Assembly (NCBI RefSeq): GCF_000143415.4
Contig: NW_003314381.1
Location: 241,502-290,698 of the forward strand
From: Selaginella moellendorffii
Taxonomy: Eukaryota; Streptophyta; Lycopodiopsida; Selaginellales; Selaginellaceae
Reading direction: 5' to 3'
Length of the DNA: 49,197 nucleotides
Position numbers and translations under genes: made by a program. Below are positions 24,591 through 34,150 of the stretch, piece after piece. Under the pieces are notes generated by a model. The model was not told the origin of the DNA and searched no databases. It was given only the letters and a program-made list of their open reading frames with translations. Each line of letters begins with the position of its first letter. Positions within the stretch are counted from its first letter, which is position 1.

Positions 24591-25116
24591 TGCAGTCTAT
24601 CATGATGTGAACATACAATTGATTGTATACAATTGCATTTTACAGATTTGATCTATAAGGATATTTGGCAGAGTTCACCCCTTATATGCAAGCCACTTGG
24701 TATGGACAATAGCAATGTGCTGGGAATGGTGAGGATCTAGGTTGTGAGGATATTGTGAAGTGTTTTATAGTTTCAAAGGCATTTCCTTCAGGTTTAATAC
24801 TTGCTATATGCAGATCATGAATGTCACAATTGGTGGTAGAACAGCTGCATGGCCCTAGAGATCAGGAAGAGATTATTGATAATATGTAGATCAAAAAATC
24901 TTTGCCCACCGAGCAGCTTAGTATTAGATATGAAACTATTTTGATTATTGTGATTTATTGTTGGTAAACATTTGGTTTGCTTTAGTCTTTTTTATGTAAA
25001 TGGATATAGAAAGTAATTCTTTTGATATATTTCATTTGTATAAGCTCATTGGAAACCAAAAGCTTAAAGTATTCTGCAAACTGATGACTTGGAGATTTCT
25101 CTCTCTTTCTCCACAG
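24591..25116. other. Non-coding interval, nothing assigned
   Basis: AT-rich DNA without a recognisable gene, repeat end or RNA. It runs directly into the ADH1-derived fragment, whose intron-like pyrimidine tract (CTCTCTTTCTCCACAG) ends the interval. Confidence 0.35.
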
Positions 25117-25255
25117 GTGGAGGTTTTCCCACGAATCTTTGGCCACTAAGGAGGCGCTAAAACCTAAATGCCTTCTCTTTGCTCTGTGTGTCCAGGAGCG
25201 TTTGCGAGGGCGTGTTGGATCTCAAGCCCAGCAATCACGTCATTCCAGTGTTCTC
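25117..25255 (+). pseudogene. ADH1 pseudogene fragment (exon 3, intron, start of exon 4)
   Basis: After an intact-looking CCACAG acceptor it reads [10 protein letters not shown] then a stop, where ADH1 has [15 protein letters not shown] short intron ending GTCCAG follows, then a copy of ADH1 exon 4 from its seventh base: AGCGTTTGCGAGGGCGTG and ATCTCAAGCCC. Several differences from ADH1 are G to A (GGCGATCAC is AGCAATCAC; CCGGTG is CCAGTG). Intron retention shows a DNA-level copy of the locus at 7780-7912. Confidence 0.9.
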
Positions 25256-25979
25256 AAACTGTTTTACATCCTAGTTTTTTGTTATCATGTTTACTAGAAA
25301 TGGTTTTTACCAGTGCTGGGTTTTTATCATGCAATTGAAACCTCCTTCGAGTGTGAGCATGGACAGGCTGTTAATTACCCCTATTGAAGCACTGCCAATG
25401 TTTTGCCTGGTTTTTCTCTTAAGTTATACACTTCAGTTATGCAGTCTTGGTTTTTCTCTTGAGTTATACAACATGCTAGTATAGCTCTATAGTCTAGTGA
25501 TAATAGGAAGAAAACTTGAAGGCCAACTGTGAAAAATGCTACTAATACCAACGATTCCATTCCTCCGAGGATAAAGAGCAAGCTTCAACAACCTTACCAG
25601 CTTCTCTGGATTTGATAATGAAGCATGAACAGTTTTTTTCAGCTGAGACACAATAACAAAGTAGTGAAGCCATCCCATCCACTCATCTGCATATGTGGTG
25701 CCACTTTCATTGACAGAGTAAGACGTCTTAGTGTATTGCCAACTATGAGGAATCACCACCTCCACCGTGCTCCACTTCTCCCATCAGACCATCTCAAAGA
25801 CCCAGTTCTGAGCAGGAAATAGAGAGGAAAACAGTATGTCTCCCACATCCAGCGATCCAGCGCCTCCATAAATGCTTTCCCGCCTCCCTACCTCCCACAA
25901 AATGCCACCTCAACTTACAAGTGTTGCGATCTCTTATTTGCTTGCATTGATTTAAGCTGTGCCAAACTCCCATTGCTTC

Positions 25980-26109
25980 CACGCGACGTAAATTGATTCC
26001 ACGCGACGTAACCCATGTCCCGCTGCAGCATTGGATCGAAGGCAGCTTGCCAGCACGCCGTCGCATCGTTTCCAGCGAAGACGAGCTCAGATCCAGTCCA
26101 TTTGATCAT
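25980..26109 (-). pseudogene. Fragment of the neighbouring PPR gene (N-terminus and first motif)
   Basis: The minus strand reads MIKWTGSELVFAGNDATACW then QAAFDPMLQRDMGYVAWN, matching the intact PPR start MIKSTGS...ELIFASNNEIARL and AFDAMPQRDIVSWN, with an internal deletion and an insertion in the SWN block. Homology stops after the first motif. It adjoins the 3' end of family U copy 3. Confidence 0.8.
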
Positions 26110-26118
26110 CTCTTCACT

Positions 26119-26916
26119 TTACATAAAGCTTTTGAGGGACTCGAGGCACTGCGCGATGTGCGCGCGGTGCTCCGGCACTATGATCGCATCCCAGGAGCTG
26201 GGCGGAACAAGGCCTGGAAGCACATACTGGTCGACTCTCGTCGAGAAGCCAGGCTGCCGCCCTTGCCCGACGCACTCCACCATCTTCCTGCTCAGCCTCA
26301 TCAGGTAAAACGTCGGGCAAGTGCCTCGCATCACAATCCCAGGCAAAAGGAGCACCTCGGGAGGAGATTCACAGAGAAAGTTCTCATACTTGCCCAGGAG
26401 CTCCTGATACGCAGCAATCCCTGAGGCGATCATCTCCGCCTCTGGATCGTGATCCCTGTCCTTGAAGCTCCTATCAATTTGGACAACGAGGCGAATGAAA
26501 CCATCCACCTCCGTCTCAACTGCAACCACCTCCGTCTCGACTGCAACACCAGGTCTCGCATCCACTTCAGTGTTGTCAATTTGGAGCTCCAGCTTACGCC
26601 GTGTGACGACGCACATTCCAGGGACATCGAGGCGGAAGAGCTCCAGGAGCGACTTGGACAAGTTTTCAATGTCGGACACTTCCTCGAACCTGTGAGTTTT
26701 GGTGACGCAGGTGATGGACTTGACGAGGATCTCCACAGCCCTGAAGCTGCATGCTATCCTGCTCGGCCGCAAAGACGCCTGCATGATAGGAGCCAGGTCC
26801 AGACCTAAAAATTCGAGCACATCGCCATCGCCACTGCTCCTTCCTTCCTGCGGCTCCTTCCCAAAGAAATCCTTGAAATTTCTTACCCTGACCACATTGA
26901 TGCCATAGAAGCCCAT
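26119..26916 (-). CDS. Unknown three-copy family (family U), copy 3
   Basis: An open frame encodes 265 residues from ATG 26916 (MGFYGINVVRVRNFK); the frame stays open to 27078 but only with a TTG start, so the upstream part may be an intron or an earlier exon. The sequence follows copy 2 closely (DFFGKEP, LAPIMQASLRPSRIA, LLLPGIVMRGTCPTFYLMRL, WDAIIVPEHRAHIAQ). A 21-bp tandem duplication at 26505-26546 doubles seven residues, giving VAVETEVVAVETEV, without breaking the frame. Function unknown; no catalytic motif recognised. It is surrounded by fragments of ADH and PPR genes. Confidence 0.6.
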   Translation of the reverse strand: MGFYGINVVRVRNFKDFFGKEPQEGRSSGDGDVLEFLGLDLAPIMQASLRPSRIACSFRAVEILVKSITCVTKTHRFEEVSDIENLSKSLLELFRLDVPGMCVVTRRKLELQIDNTEVDARPGVAVETEVVAVETEVDGFIRLVVQIDRSFKDRDHDPEAEMIASGIAAYQELLGKYENFLCESPPEVLLLPGIVMRGTCPTFYLMRLSRKMVECVGQGRQPGFSTRVDQYVLPGLVPPSSWDAIIVPEHRAHIAQCLESLKSFM

Positions 26917-27342
26917 CTCGCCCCACAGAAAAGTCCTATGAACCCTAATGAAATATACACTCCTTTTCCTCTTTATGTCTTTCACCAGCAATTCTATCTG
27001 AACGAGATCTCTTTGGTAGAGGAGGCCGTTGCTAGATCCAGATCGAGGAATTCCTACTTCGTCATTGGACCTCTTCAACGACTCGGCGAAAGGCTTCCAG
27101 AATCCGATTTCTTCATGGACAATCTAATTTAGAAGCTGTTGGAGTACTTACGGCAGGCTCCGTAAGGAGCAGAATCACCATTCCGTTCATCACCAGACAG
27201 AAGCAAATCCGGATCACACTGTGGAGGATGAAGCAACCGCGATTAGAGATGCTGGTTGCCGAGCTCGGAGGCCACCGGCATCTACGCCACCCACAGGACA
27301 TCATGAGCTTCATGACTGGCGAGTTCGAGCGCCATCTGTCAG

Positions 27343-27880
27343 GCCGTGCAGGGCACGTCTGGTGGTGGCACAGATTACAGCTTTGAATGCGTTCCCTCCC
27401 CCATTGAAAGCTACGTATGTTTAAACTTATTTTTTATTCATCTCAAGAACTTGTAAGCTTTTTCTTTGATCCAGGGTGGTGGTGTTTGCGTGATCGGATG
27501 AATTATCCCCGGCCACCCAATCCACTCGAGAAACTTTCTCGCATGACGCGTTCTCAAAGGTTTGAAGGTTTCAAGGGAGTAACGCAGCTTCCAGTGCTCG
27601 TGGAGAGATTCGTGACAAAGGCAAGCGATTTACTCGACTCTACGAGAATTTCGTGCGTCTCCATGTATTTCTTCGGATTTTCTGGAAATGTTTACCACTC
27701 ACTGCCTCCCGCTAGCGCAAATCAACGAGGCCTTTGATCTGATACTCGAGGGAAAGAGCCTGCGATACGTTATTTGTGGTGGGCTGACCATGGAGGGGAT
27801 TGTCCGAGCGGCTCTGGACACACGAAAAGTTAATACGATTCTTATCTCTCGGGATCGGGGATTTGATCCAGCATCTCTTT
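27343..27880 (+). pseudogene. ADH2 pseudogene (exons 8-10 plus 3' flank, introns kept)
   Basis: The exon 8 remnant (27343-27413) reads [17 protein letters not shown] then PSPIESY, missing the VGNVDVIR block of ADH2. After an intron ending GATCCAG at 27474, exon 9 (27475-27620) reads GGGVCVIG-stop-IIPG, the TGA replacing GGA of GGV, and has further small deletions. It ends AAG|gcaagc, the same GC donor as ADH2 intron 9. Exon 10 (about 27688-27790) keeps INEAFDLILEGKSLRYVI, and the ADH2 3' flank (TTAATACGAT, ATCGGGGATTTGATCCAG) follows. It is therefore a genomic copy of 9030-9780, inverted. Confidence 0.93.
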
Positions 27881-28171
27881 GATCTCTTACCTACGAATTT
27901 GCTGATGATAGACTGAAGAGTTGTTGTAGCAGTCTTAAAATGGGCGTAAGCCCAGACGAGGCATGTTCAGTGATTGAACACTCGGCTCCTTTATCCCGCT
28001 TCTTCTCCCGCCAAGAAGCTCTCCTTTTTTCCTCTAACCGCACGTCACCTTCCTACGGATCAATTTGGGCCGGTACATCGTCGTTGTAGCAGCCCGCTCC
28101 GATCCGTAGGCAGATTGGGCTGGGGCTGGCACATCCCAGGGGAGTTCTCGAAAAGATGGGCGGGAAGCCCC

Positions 28172-28191
28172 GGGGGGGGGGGGGGGGGGGG
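28172..28191. repeat. Poly-G run of 20
   Basis: Twenty G residues follow CCCC. It may be a G-quadruplex former on the plus strand, or an assembly/sequencing length artefact, since homopolymers this long are error-prone. Confidence 0.85.
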
Positions 28192-29662
28192 TCAATCTGC
28201 GATCCTTTGAATATAGATAAGATGGAGGTGCAAAACACCTACTGCAACCGATCTCACGCATTCCACTTTCAACGATTGTCCATGCATCGATTCTCTCTTT
28301 TCTACTTGCAAATGCTGGTTCTCTGCTGATATTTGGCAGTGATTGCACTTCCAATTTTCTGCTTTGCTGTTCTCTTCCTCAATTCTCCATTCTGTTTTGT
28401 TTCTTTGATCTTCTCTACAGTGTGTCATGTGCTGCTTATCTCTTCAGAAATTGGGCCCTTCACATGTCTCTCGCTTTTGATCACTGTAGATATGTATGTT
28501 GTGCTGGATACATGCCTTGCAATGGCAGCTGCGGTGAGCAAAGCTGTTCGGAACTTTGTCTCTGTGCTAAGATAGTCAAGAATTTCATTTCCAAACTCGT
28601 TTTTAAAAACCAAAACCCAAAAATTGCATTAGGAACTTTTATTTTTTCTTTGAATCAGCCTTCCTTTTACAGAGCCAGCGAGCCAGCTAGAGTAACCTTT
28701 TCATCCTGGTAAGAGTTCCTACTTCTTATTGCTTTTTTTAAAAGCTACTTTTGTTCTCACTGATCTCTAAGAGCAGCACATTCAACAAGCAGCAGACTAA
28801 CCAGACTGGAGCAGCATTGAGCACCACTCAAGCAGCCCAACCACAACCATTGTAGTAAGTACTTTGGAGTAACATTTGGGATATCTATGTTAAGAGCACA
28901 AGCTTTAGCAATTGTTTTTGGCATAACAACAACCATTGAGGAGAGGCTCTACAAAAAGAATGATCATTGCTGGAATGATAGAGGCTAAAGAAAAAGGTTG
29001 ACGTACTTGGGGTTTGGCCAATATGCGACAGTAAGGAGTGCACTATTATAATAGATGAGGAAGATGGTTGTAGATGGGTTGCAAGAGAGATGTGAAATCA
29101 TGGCTAAACGCCCAATGCACTGGTGGAGTGGTGAAATTATCTTGTATCAAAAAGCCAAAAAAAAGTGAGAAGCAGCCACTACCAAAAGAGTATACTTACT
29201 ATTGCTCTATACTTCTCTCAATCAAACGAGGAAAGAGTCTGGTTGCCACTTTGAGCTTGAGCTAGAGGGTGTTCCATACGTGCTTGTGGAATCAGAATCA
29301 AGGATCATCTGTCCAACAAAAATATTGTTCCTAGGACTCTATATGGAGTCCTAGATGTAGTAGATGCAAAGGACTGCCACTATTTGGCTTCTTGTAGCAC
29401 TAGCAATAGGTTAAGTAGATAGAGTGCTTTCTTGACCAAATGGAGGCCTAGCTTGTGACAAGATGGTGTGGGTACTCTCAACAACTAGTATGTGGCTGCT
29501 CTCAACAAGAGAGGGCAAGGAAAATAAAACATGCTAGAGGTTCCTTATGTGCTCCATAACATACCGCTCCATTTGCGAGGAAGAACTATAGGTAGTTGGT
29601 TCGCTTTGTTCATTGCTTTGCAACCAGGCTATGTCATTCAATCTTGCCTCTGTAAAGGAAGA
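28192..29662. other. Non-coding interval, nothing assigned
   Basis: Frames of up to 96 residues (for example 28422-28712) show no recognisable motif. No RNA gene was found. The interval ends at the left terminus of the TRIM element. Confidence 0.35.
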
Positions 29663-29751
29663 TGTTAGAATCCTATCCAACTGGTTAAAGGGGTGATCAC
29701 TTTATTGTAGGGCTTTTTCCTTATCTTATTATCCTGACCTAGTGCCTAACA
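29663..29751 (-). repeat. TRIM 3' LTR
   Basis: 89 bp, with termini TGTTAG and CTAACA as perfect 6-bp inverted ends; followed on the right by a purine-rich stretch (minus-strand GAGGCGAAGGAT) where the polypurine tract is expected. Confidence 0.8.
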
Positions 29752-29941
29752 ATCCTTCGCCTCATTAGGGAATGATCATCCGCGATTATACATACTTAAG
29801 CCACCATTTGGTCACTATGGTCCTTCTCTTAGGGTCTACCAAACTTTAGTTCTCCCTCTAGATCCACCATGTTGAATATTCCTTTAGAATATTCTTGCCC
29901 CACTTGTTAGCCATGAGAATCGAACTAAGCTCCGATACTAG

Positions 29942-30045
29942 TGTTAGGATCCTATCCCTTACACCCTAAGCTAACTGAATAAAGGGGTGATCACTTTATT
30001 GCAAGGCCCTTTTCTTATCCTATTATTCTGACTTGGTGCCTAATA
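29942..30045 (-). repeat. TRIM 5' LTR
   Basis: 104 bp; starts TGTTAGGATCC, with the end degenerate (CTAATA for CTAACA). It carries about 15 extra bases (CTTACACCCTAAGC region) relative to the other copy. The primer-binding-like site lies directly left of it. Confidence 0.8.
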
Positions 30046-32517
30046 TAAGAGGAAAACAAGAGTTTGACATGGAAATTAAGGGACCATAGTAATGGATGAG
30101 ATGATTAACTCCATATGATTGATTTGTCACTCAATGTTTGTTGTTCTTAACTGATCAAATAGCTTGGTAGGGAGAACTTGACGAGGAAGACAATCTATAC
30201 ATATAAAGTGATAGTGGGGAGGCTCGCCGGCCATTGGATCCCAGGCTCGGGCTAGGGTCAGTAGCCATGGTTGTGCGAGAAATTTTTCTGATGTTTGCTC
30301 TCGGCCAACGGGAGGTGGCCAAGCTGCGTGGGGTGGGAGAAGAAGGCACAGTGACATGTGTCACATGCAAGTGTCTTTCCTACCATCATCCAAACGGCCG
30401 GCGAGGTGTAAATGCAAATCATTTGCATTAAGTCTTGGATGGTGTATTGGACGAAATTCAAGAATTGGATGGACAATAAACCCTAAGATTTATTTTGTCC
30501 CAAAATCCAAAACAACAAAATTGAACAAACTTTTTTAGATTAATTTCTAGTTTATATGAAGGGAAGCTAAATGTAAATTTTTCTTTCACAGGAGTGGCCG
30601 TAAGGCTTGATGCTTCTTGTGCTCCTCTAAAAATTAAAGCATGGCAGAACATTAATAAGATTTATATGTAGACAATACTTACCTCCATATAAAAAATAAA
30701 TGAATTTTTGTTAAAGTTTATAGAGACTCTGCAAATACATTTGAAAAAATTAATTAAAGGTAAAGTGACTTTGGAGATATAGTGATCTTATTTTTCCCCT
30801 ACCAGTTTGTTGTTCTTCCTATAGCAAGACAAGTATGTTGACAATAGTAGAGAAAAACTGAATTTCACATTTAATGAAATTGAAATGAAACACTTTTGAA
30901 TTTTAAAAAAATTATAAGAGATTTCACATTATTTTACTGCTGATATGGATAATGAAATGCCATATCATTAATTGAATTTAACTCTCTCAATTGTTAGCAT
31001 TGGGATCATGCTGGGATTGCACTTCTCACAACTAAAGCTGGTTCAGCCATGGCCGTAGCTGGAGCTAGATCACTACTTGCTCATGGCTAAACTACTACAT
31101 TGCTGGATGGAGTTGGATTGTTGCTTGCTTGTGGCTGCATTGTTGAGTTTCTTGCTAAAGTTGGATTGCTGCACTGTTGCATTGGAGCTCGGCTGTGGTA
31201 TCAAATGTGCCATAATTGGTTTCCACGGCTAAAATTATCAAATATATAGCCTTTCCACAATCTTGGGAGTGGCATTACTATAGATAGAATTGGGAGCCTA
31301 CCATCAAAATCACCAAACTACTAGATATGGCTATTGAGTTGCTAGAAGGGCTTTTATGGGGTGGTATCTATAGTGGATTACCTTTCCAACCGGGAATTAC
31401 TTAGTTTGCCATCAAAGCACTTCTGGAAGTACAGCCTTTTAGCATAACCCTAATATTGATTATGGACTATGGTGTTTTTATGTGTAGTGTAAAGCCTAAA
31501 AATTTGGGGAGATCTCTTATAGGCCTTGCTATTGGTCAGCACAGACAATATAGCTAGGTGTTTACAATAGAGGTATTGGTGCTGGTGATCTACTTATATA
31601 GTGTAGTTGATCATTTAATTGATATGCATTCACTCTTATATTAAAAGAGTGCATAAGTAGAGATGGATAAAGGTTTCCATGATAGTAAACTCCTTTTCCT
31701 TGCATTGAATCCTAAGTAGCTGATTATTTTCTTTGTTTTGTCTAATTATAATATCAAGTATTAGTGATAAAAATCTACTCATAGATCCTTTTGCCAAACT
31801 AGAAAAACAACTCCTTGTTGAAGAGCATGTCCCCAATAGGGATTATATATTCATTCCCAACAAACTTTTGGTGGAAGACTTTAAGGATGACTATGAAGTG
31901 GATGATGACATTGATAAAGAGAAATTACCTCTAATGAATAATTTGTAGCAACAATGTGAAGATTCTTTGTCATTGGAGATACCAATAGGAGGCATTGTAG
32001 GTACTATATTTGTGAATGGTTGTTTGCATACTCATAATTGACCTTTTTAGATTGGCCAGTAGTGATGGAGGCCTTCAAGGTATCCATAAAAGAAAATCAT
32101 AAAATCCCTTTGTCACCATTTTATCTAGAAACAAAATTGGAGTCACTACCCTTGGACTACCAGATGCTAGATGACAACACACTATCTAAATATATTTCCC
32201 ATTGAATAGTTTGGCTTTAGATGTGAAATATTAATTGTCTTTTACATAGCTTAGTGTAAGACATAAATCCTTAAGTCCCAAAGTGGAGCTAAAGGTGACC
32301 CAAGTGGCAGTGGCTAAGAAAGAATCCAATGACTGTAACATATTTGGACCAAAATCTCTAACTTAAAAAGTTGAGAGTGGGAGTGGAGCTCCCAAAGAAG
32401 TGCTTGAGGAATGAGTATAAAGTGATCGATAAAATGAGTCTTCAAAAAAGGACAAAAGAAGGATTGACATATAGCAAGTGTCATAACACAAGTGTTAAGA
32501 CCGAGTCAAGGATTGAG
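30046..32517. other. Non-coding interval, nothing firmly assigned
   Basis: AT-rich DNA with short frames only. A frame at 31733-31948 has an acidic stretch (FKDDYEVDDDIDKEK) but no homologue that I know. It may be decayed transposon sequence flanking E2. Confidence 0.35.
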
Positions 32518-33033
32518 TGTAAATCACAAATTTTTCCTTTCCATTTTGTTAATTTACTTTGTTTATCCAACCACCATAGCCTTGGTCTTCATTAAATTCC
32601 CTTGCCAACCTATTGTACCAACTTTTATTTGGTCCTACTTGGTTTCAACAACTTATTACATGAGTAACAAAGCATTAGCCATCCATCCATAGATTTCTAA
32701 ATTCTCTCCCAATCCCCCTCCCTAGGTTAGACTATACTTAAGGTTCAGCTACACTCCCCACAAACAACACACTAAGTTTCTAAATTCTTAACATCCCTTA
32801 GTACAACAAGACTTGATCATAGGACTATTTAAATCCCAAGCCTTGGATGTAACATTTGCTTTGGGACACTGGGGGGAAACACTGTGGTCTAACAACCCAG
32901 TATGGGTACCCTACTTCCCCACTTCCATCCCGAAGGGAAGGCCCAAGCCCCTAAGAAGGGTGAGGACTAATGAGCCACAAGGTATTCAAATGGGGCACCA
33001 TTGCACATGAGTTGGGAGCACTGTAGTCGATTT

Positions 33034-33447
33034 CCCTTTCGGGAGTGAGAGTTGCTCTTGAGCACTTCCTTGGGTGGCCCTTCCGACACCACCCAAGTCT
33101 ATGCTCACTCCCATCCAAGGCCCTTAAGCCCTAGTCTCAACCTCAAGTCAGTTTAGAAGCACCATTGGAGAGTTCTTTCAAGATCGATTCTTAGATCTCA
33201 CTATCATTACTATTCTTTTAGAACCCCTTACACTTGCCCCCTTTTTCGGGAGTGAGAGCTGCTCTTGGGCACTTCTTTGGGTGGCCCTTCTGACACCACC
33301 TAAGTCTATGCTCACTCCCATCCAAGGTCCCTAAGCCCTAGTCTCAACCTCAAGTTAGTTTAGAAGCACAACTGGAGAGTTCTTTCAAGACTAATTCCTA
33401 AACCTCACTATCTTTACTATACTTTTGGAACCCCCTACACCCGCCCC
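33034..33447. repeat. 207-bp tandem duplication within E2 LTR
   Basis: Units 33034-33240 and 33241-33447 both begin CCCTTT..CGGGAGTGAGAG and share CCATCCAAGG and AAGCCCTAGTCTCAACCTCA. The corresponding part of the right LTR near 48985-49190 is present once. Confidence 0.88.
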
Positions 33448-33517
33448 CCACCCCCCCTTGCCCCCCTTAGGAGACACACACTTTTGGCTTTTACCCCATG
33501 ACCTGTATTAGTATTCA

Positions 33518-33765
33518 AATTTGGTCTCAGACTCAGACCTCAGATTTGGTCTCGGACTCAATCTCGGACTTGATCTCAAACTCTATCTCGGACACAATCT
33601 CGGACTCCATCTCAGACCCGATCTTAGATCTTATACTCGGTCTTGAACTCGATCTTGGACTCGGTCTGGAACTCGGTCTCAAAGTTGGTCTCGAAGTCGA
33701 TCTCGAACTCGGTCTCGAATTTAGTCTTAGAGTCGGTCTCAAACTCAATTTTGGACCTAGTCTCA
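33518..33765. repeat. Minisatellite of CTCGGACT-type units in E2 LTR
   Basis: Imperfect 12-bp-like units (TCTCGGACTCNA) run for about 250 bp and are more degenerate than in E1. The array has no stops in several frames and so yields spurious ORFs of 77-91 codons on both strands. Confidence 0.85.
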
Positions 33766-34145
33766 TTCAATGAACTCTTTATCATTTCAATCGTGTTTTT
33801 GGGGATCCTTTAGTCTACGATACCTTAGGGAGTTCGTTTCTTACAACTCCACCACCCATAAAAGAAGTTCAATGCCCTCATCAAATGTCTCTTTTAACCT
33901 ATAACTTGTTAACTATGTCTCTAGGGGCATCCCCCCACTTAGCGGTGTGCATAAGTTAGCCTCCCTGGCCAAGAGCCCATGACAACAAAGTATAGTTGTC
34001 CTTATACCCCATACCTCACCTTGCCCTAGTATAGGGTTGGGACTTGAACCCAACCTTGCTTTACTAGAGAGTTGGGACTCTAACCCAATCTCCATAGAAT
34101 ATGTCTACAGGTTCAACATCCCCCTCAAGGAGTTAGGCGTAACAC

Positions 34146-34150
34146 CCTAC
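34146..34150. repeat. E1 target-site duplication, left (CCTAC)
   Basis: CCTAC directly precedes the first LTR base (TGTAAGCG). It is identical to the five bases after the right terminus. Confidence 0.85.

Larger units (their letters stand above)
29663..30045 (-). mobile_element. TRIM (terminal-repeat retrotransposon in miniature), about 383 bp
   Basis: Two direct repeats, 29663-29751 and 29942-30045, share GT[AG]GATCCTATCC-type starts and the block AAAGGGGTGATCACTTTATTG. The left repeat begins TGTTAG and ends CTAACA, the TG..CA form of LTRs. Next to the right repeat, bases 29928-29940 (GCTCCGATACTAG) resemble the reverse complement of the initiator-Met tRNA primer site TGGTATCAGAGC, placing the 5' LTR on the right and the element on the minus strand. 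The 190-bp interior has no coding capacity. Flanks GAAGA and TAAGA would be a target duplication with one mismatch. Such elements move only with enzymes from autonomous relatives. Confidence 0.8.
32518..33845 (-). repeat. E2 3' LTR (1328 bp)
   Basis: Starts TGTAAATCAC and ends TTTCTTACA on the plus strand (TG..CA on either strand). Its first 950 bp match 48460-49197 in the same orientation. It holds a 207-bp tandem duplication and a CTCGGACTC-type minisatellite that the visible part of the other LTR lacks or does not reach. ACTCCACCACCCATA follows, the complement of a purine-rich tract. Confidence 0.85.
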
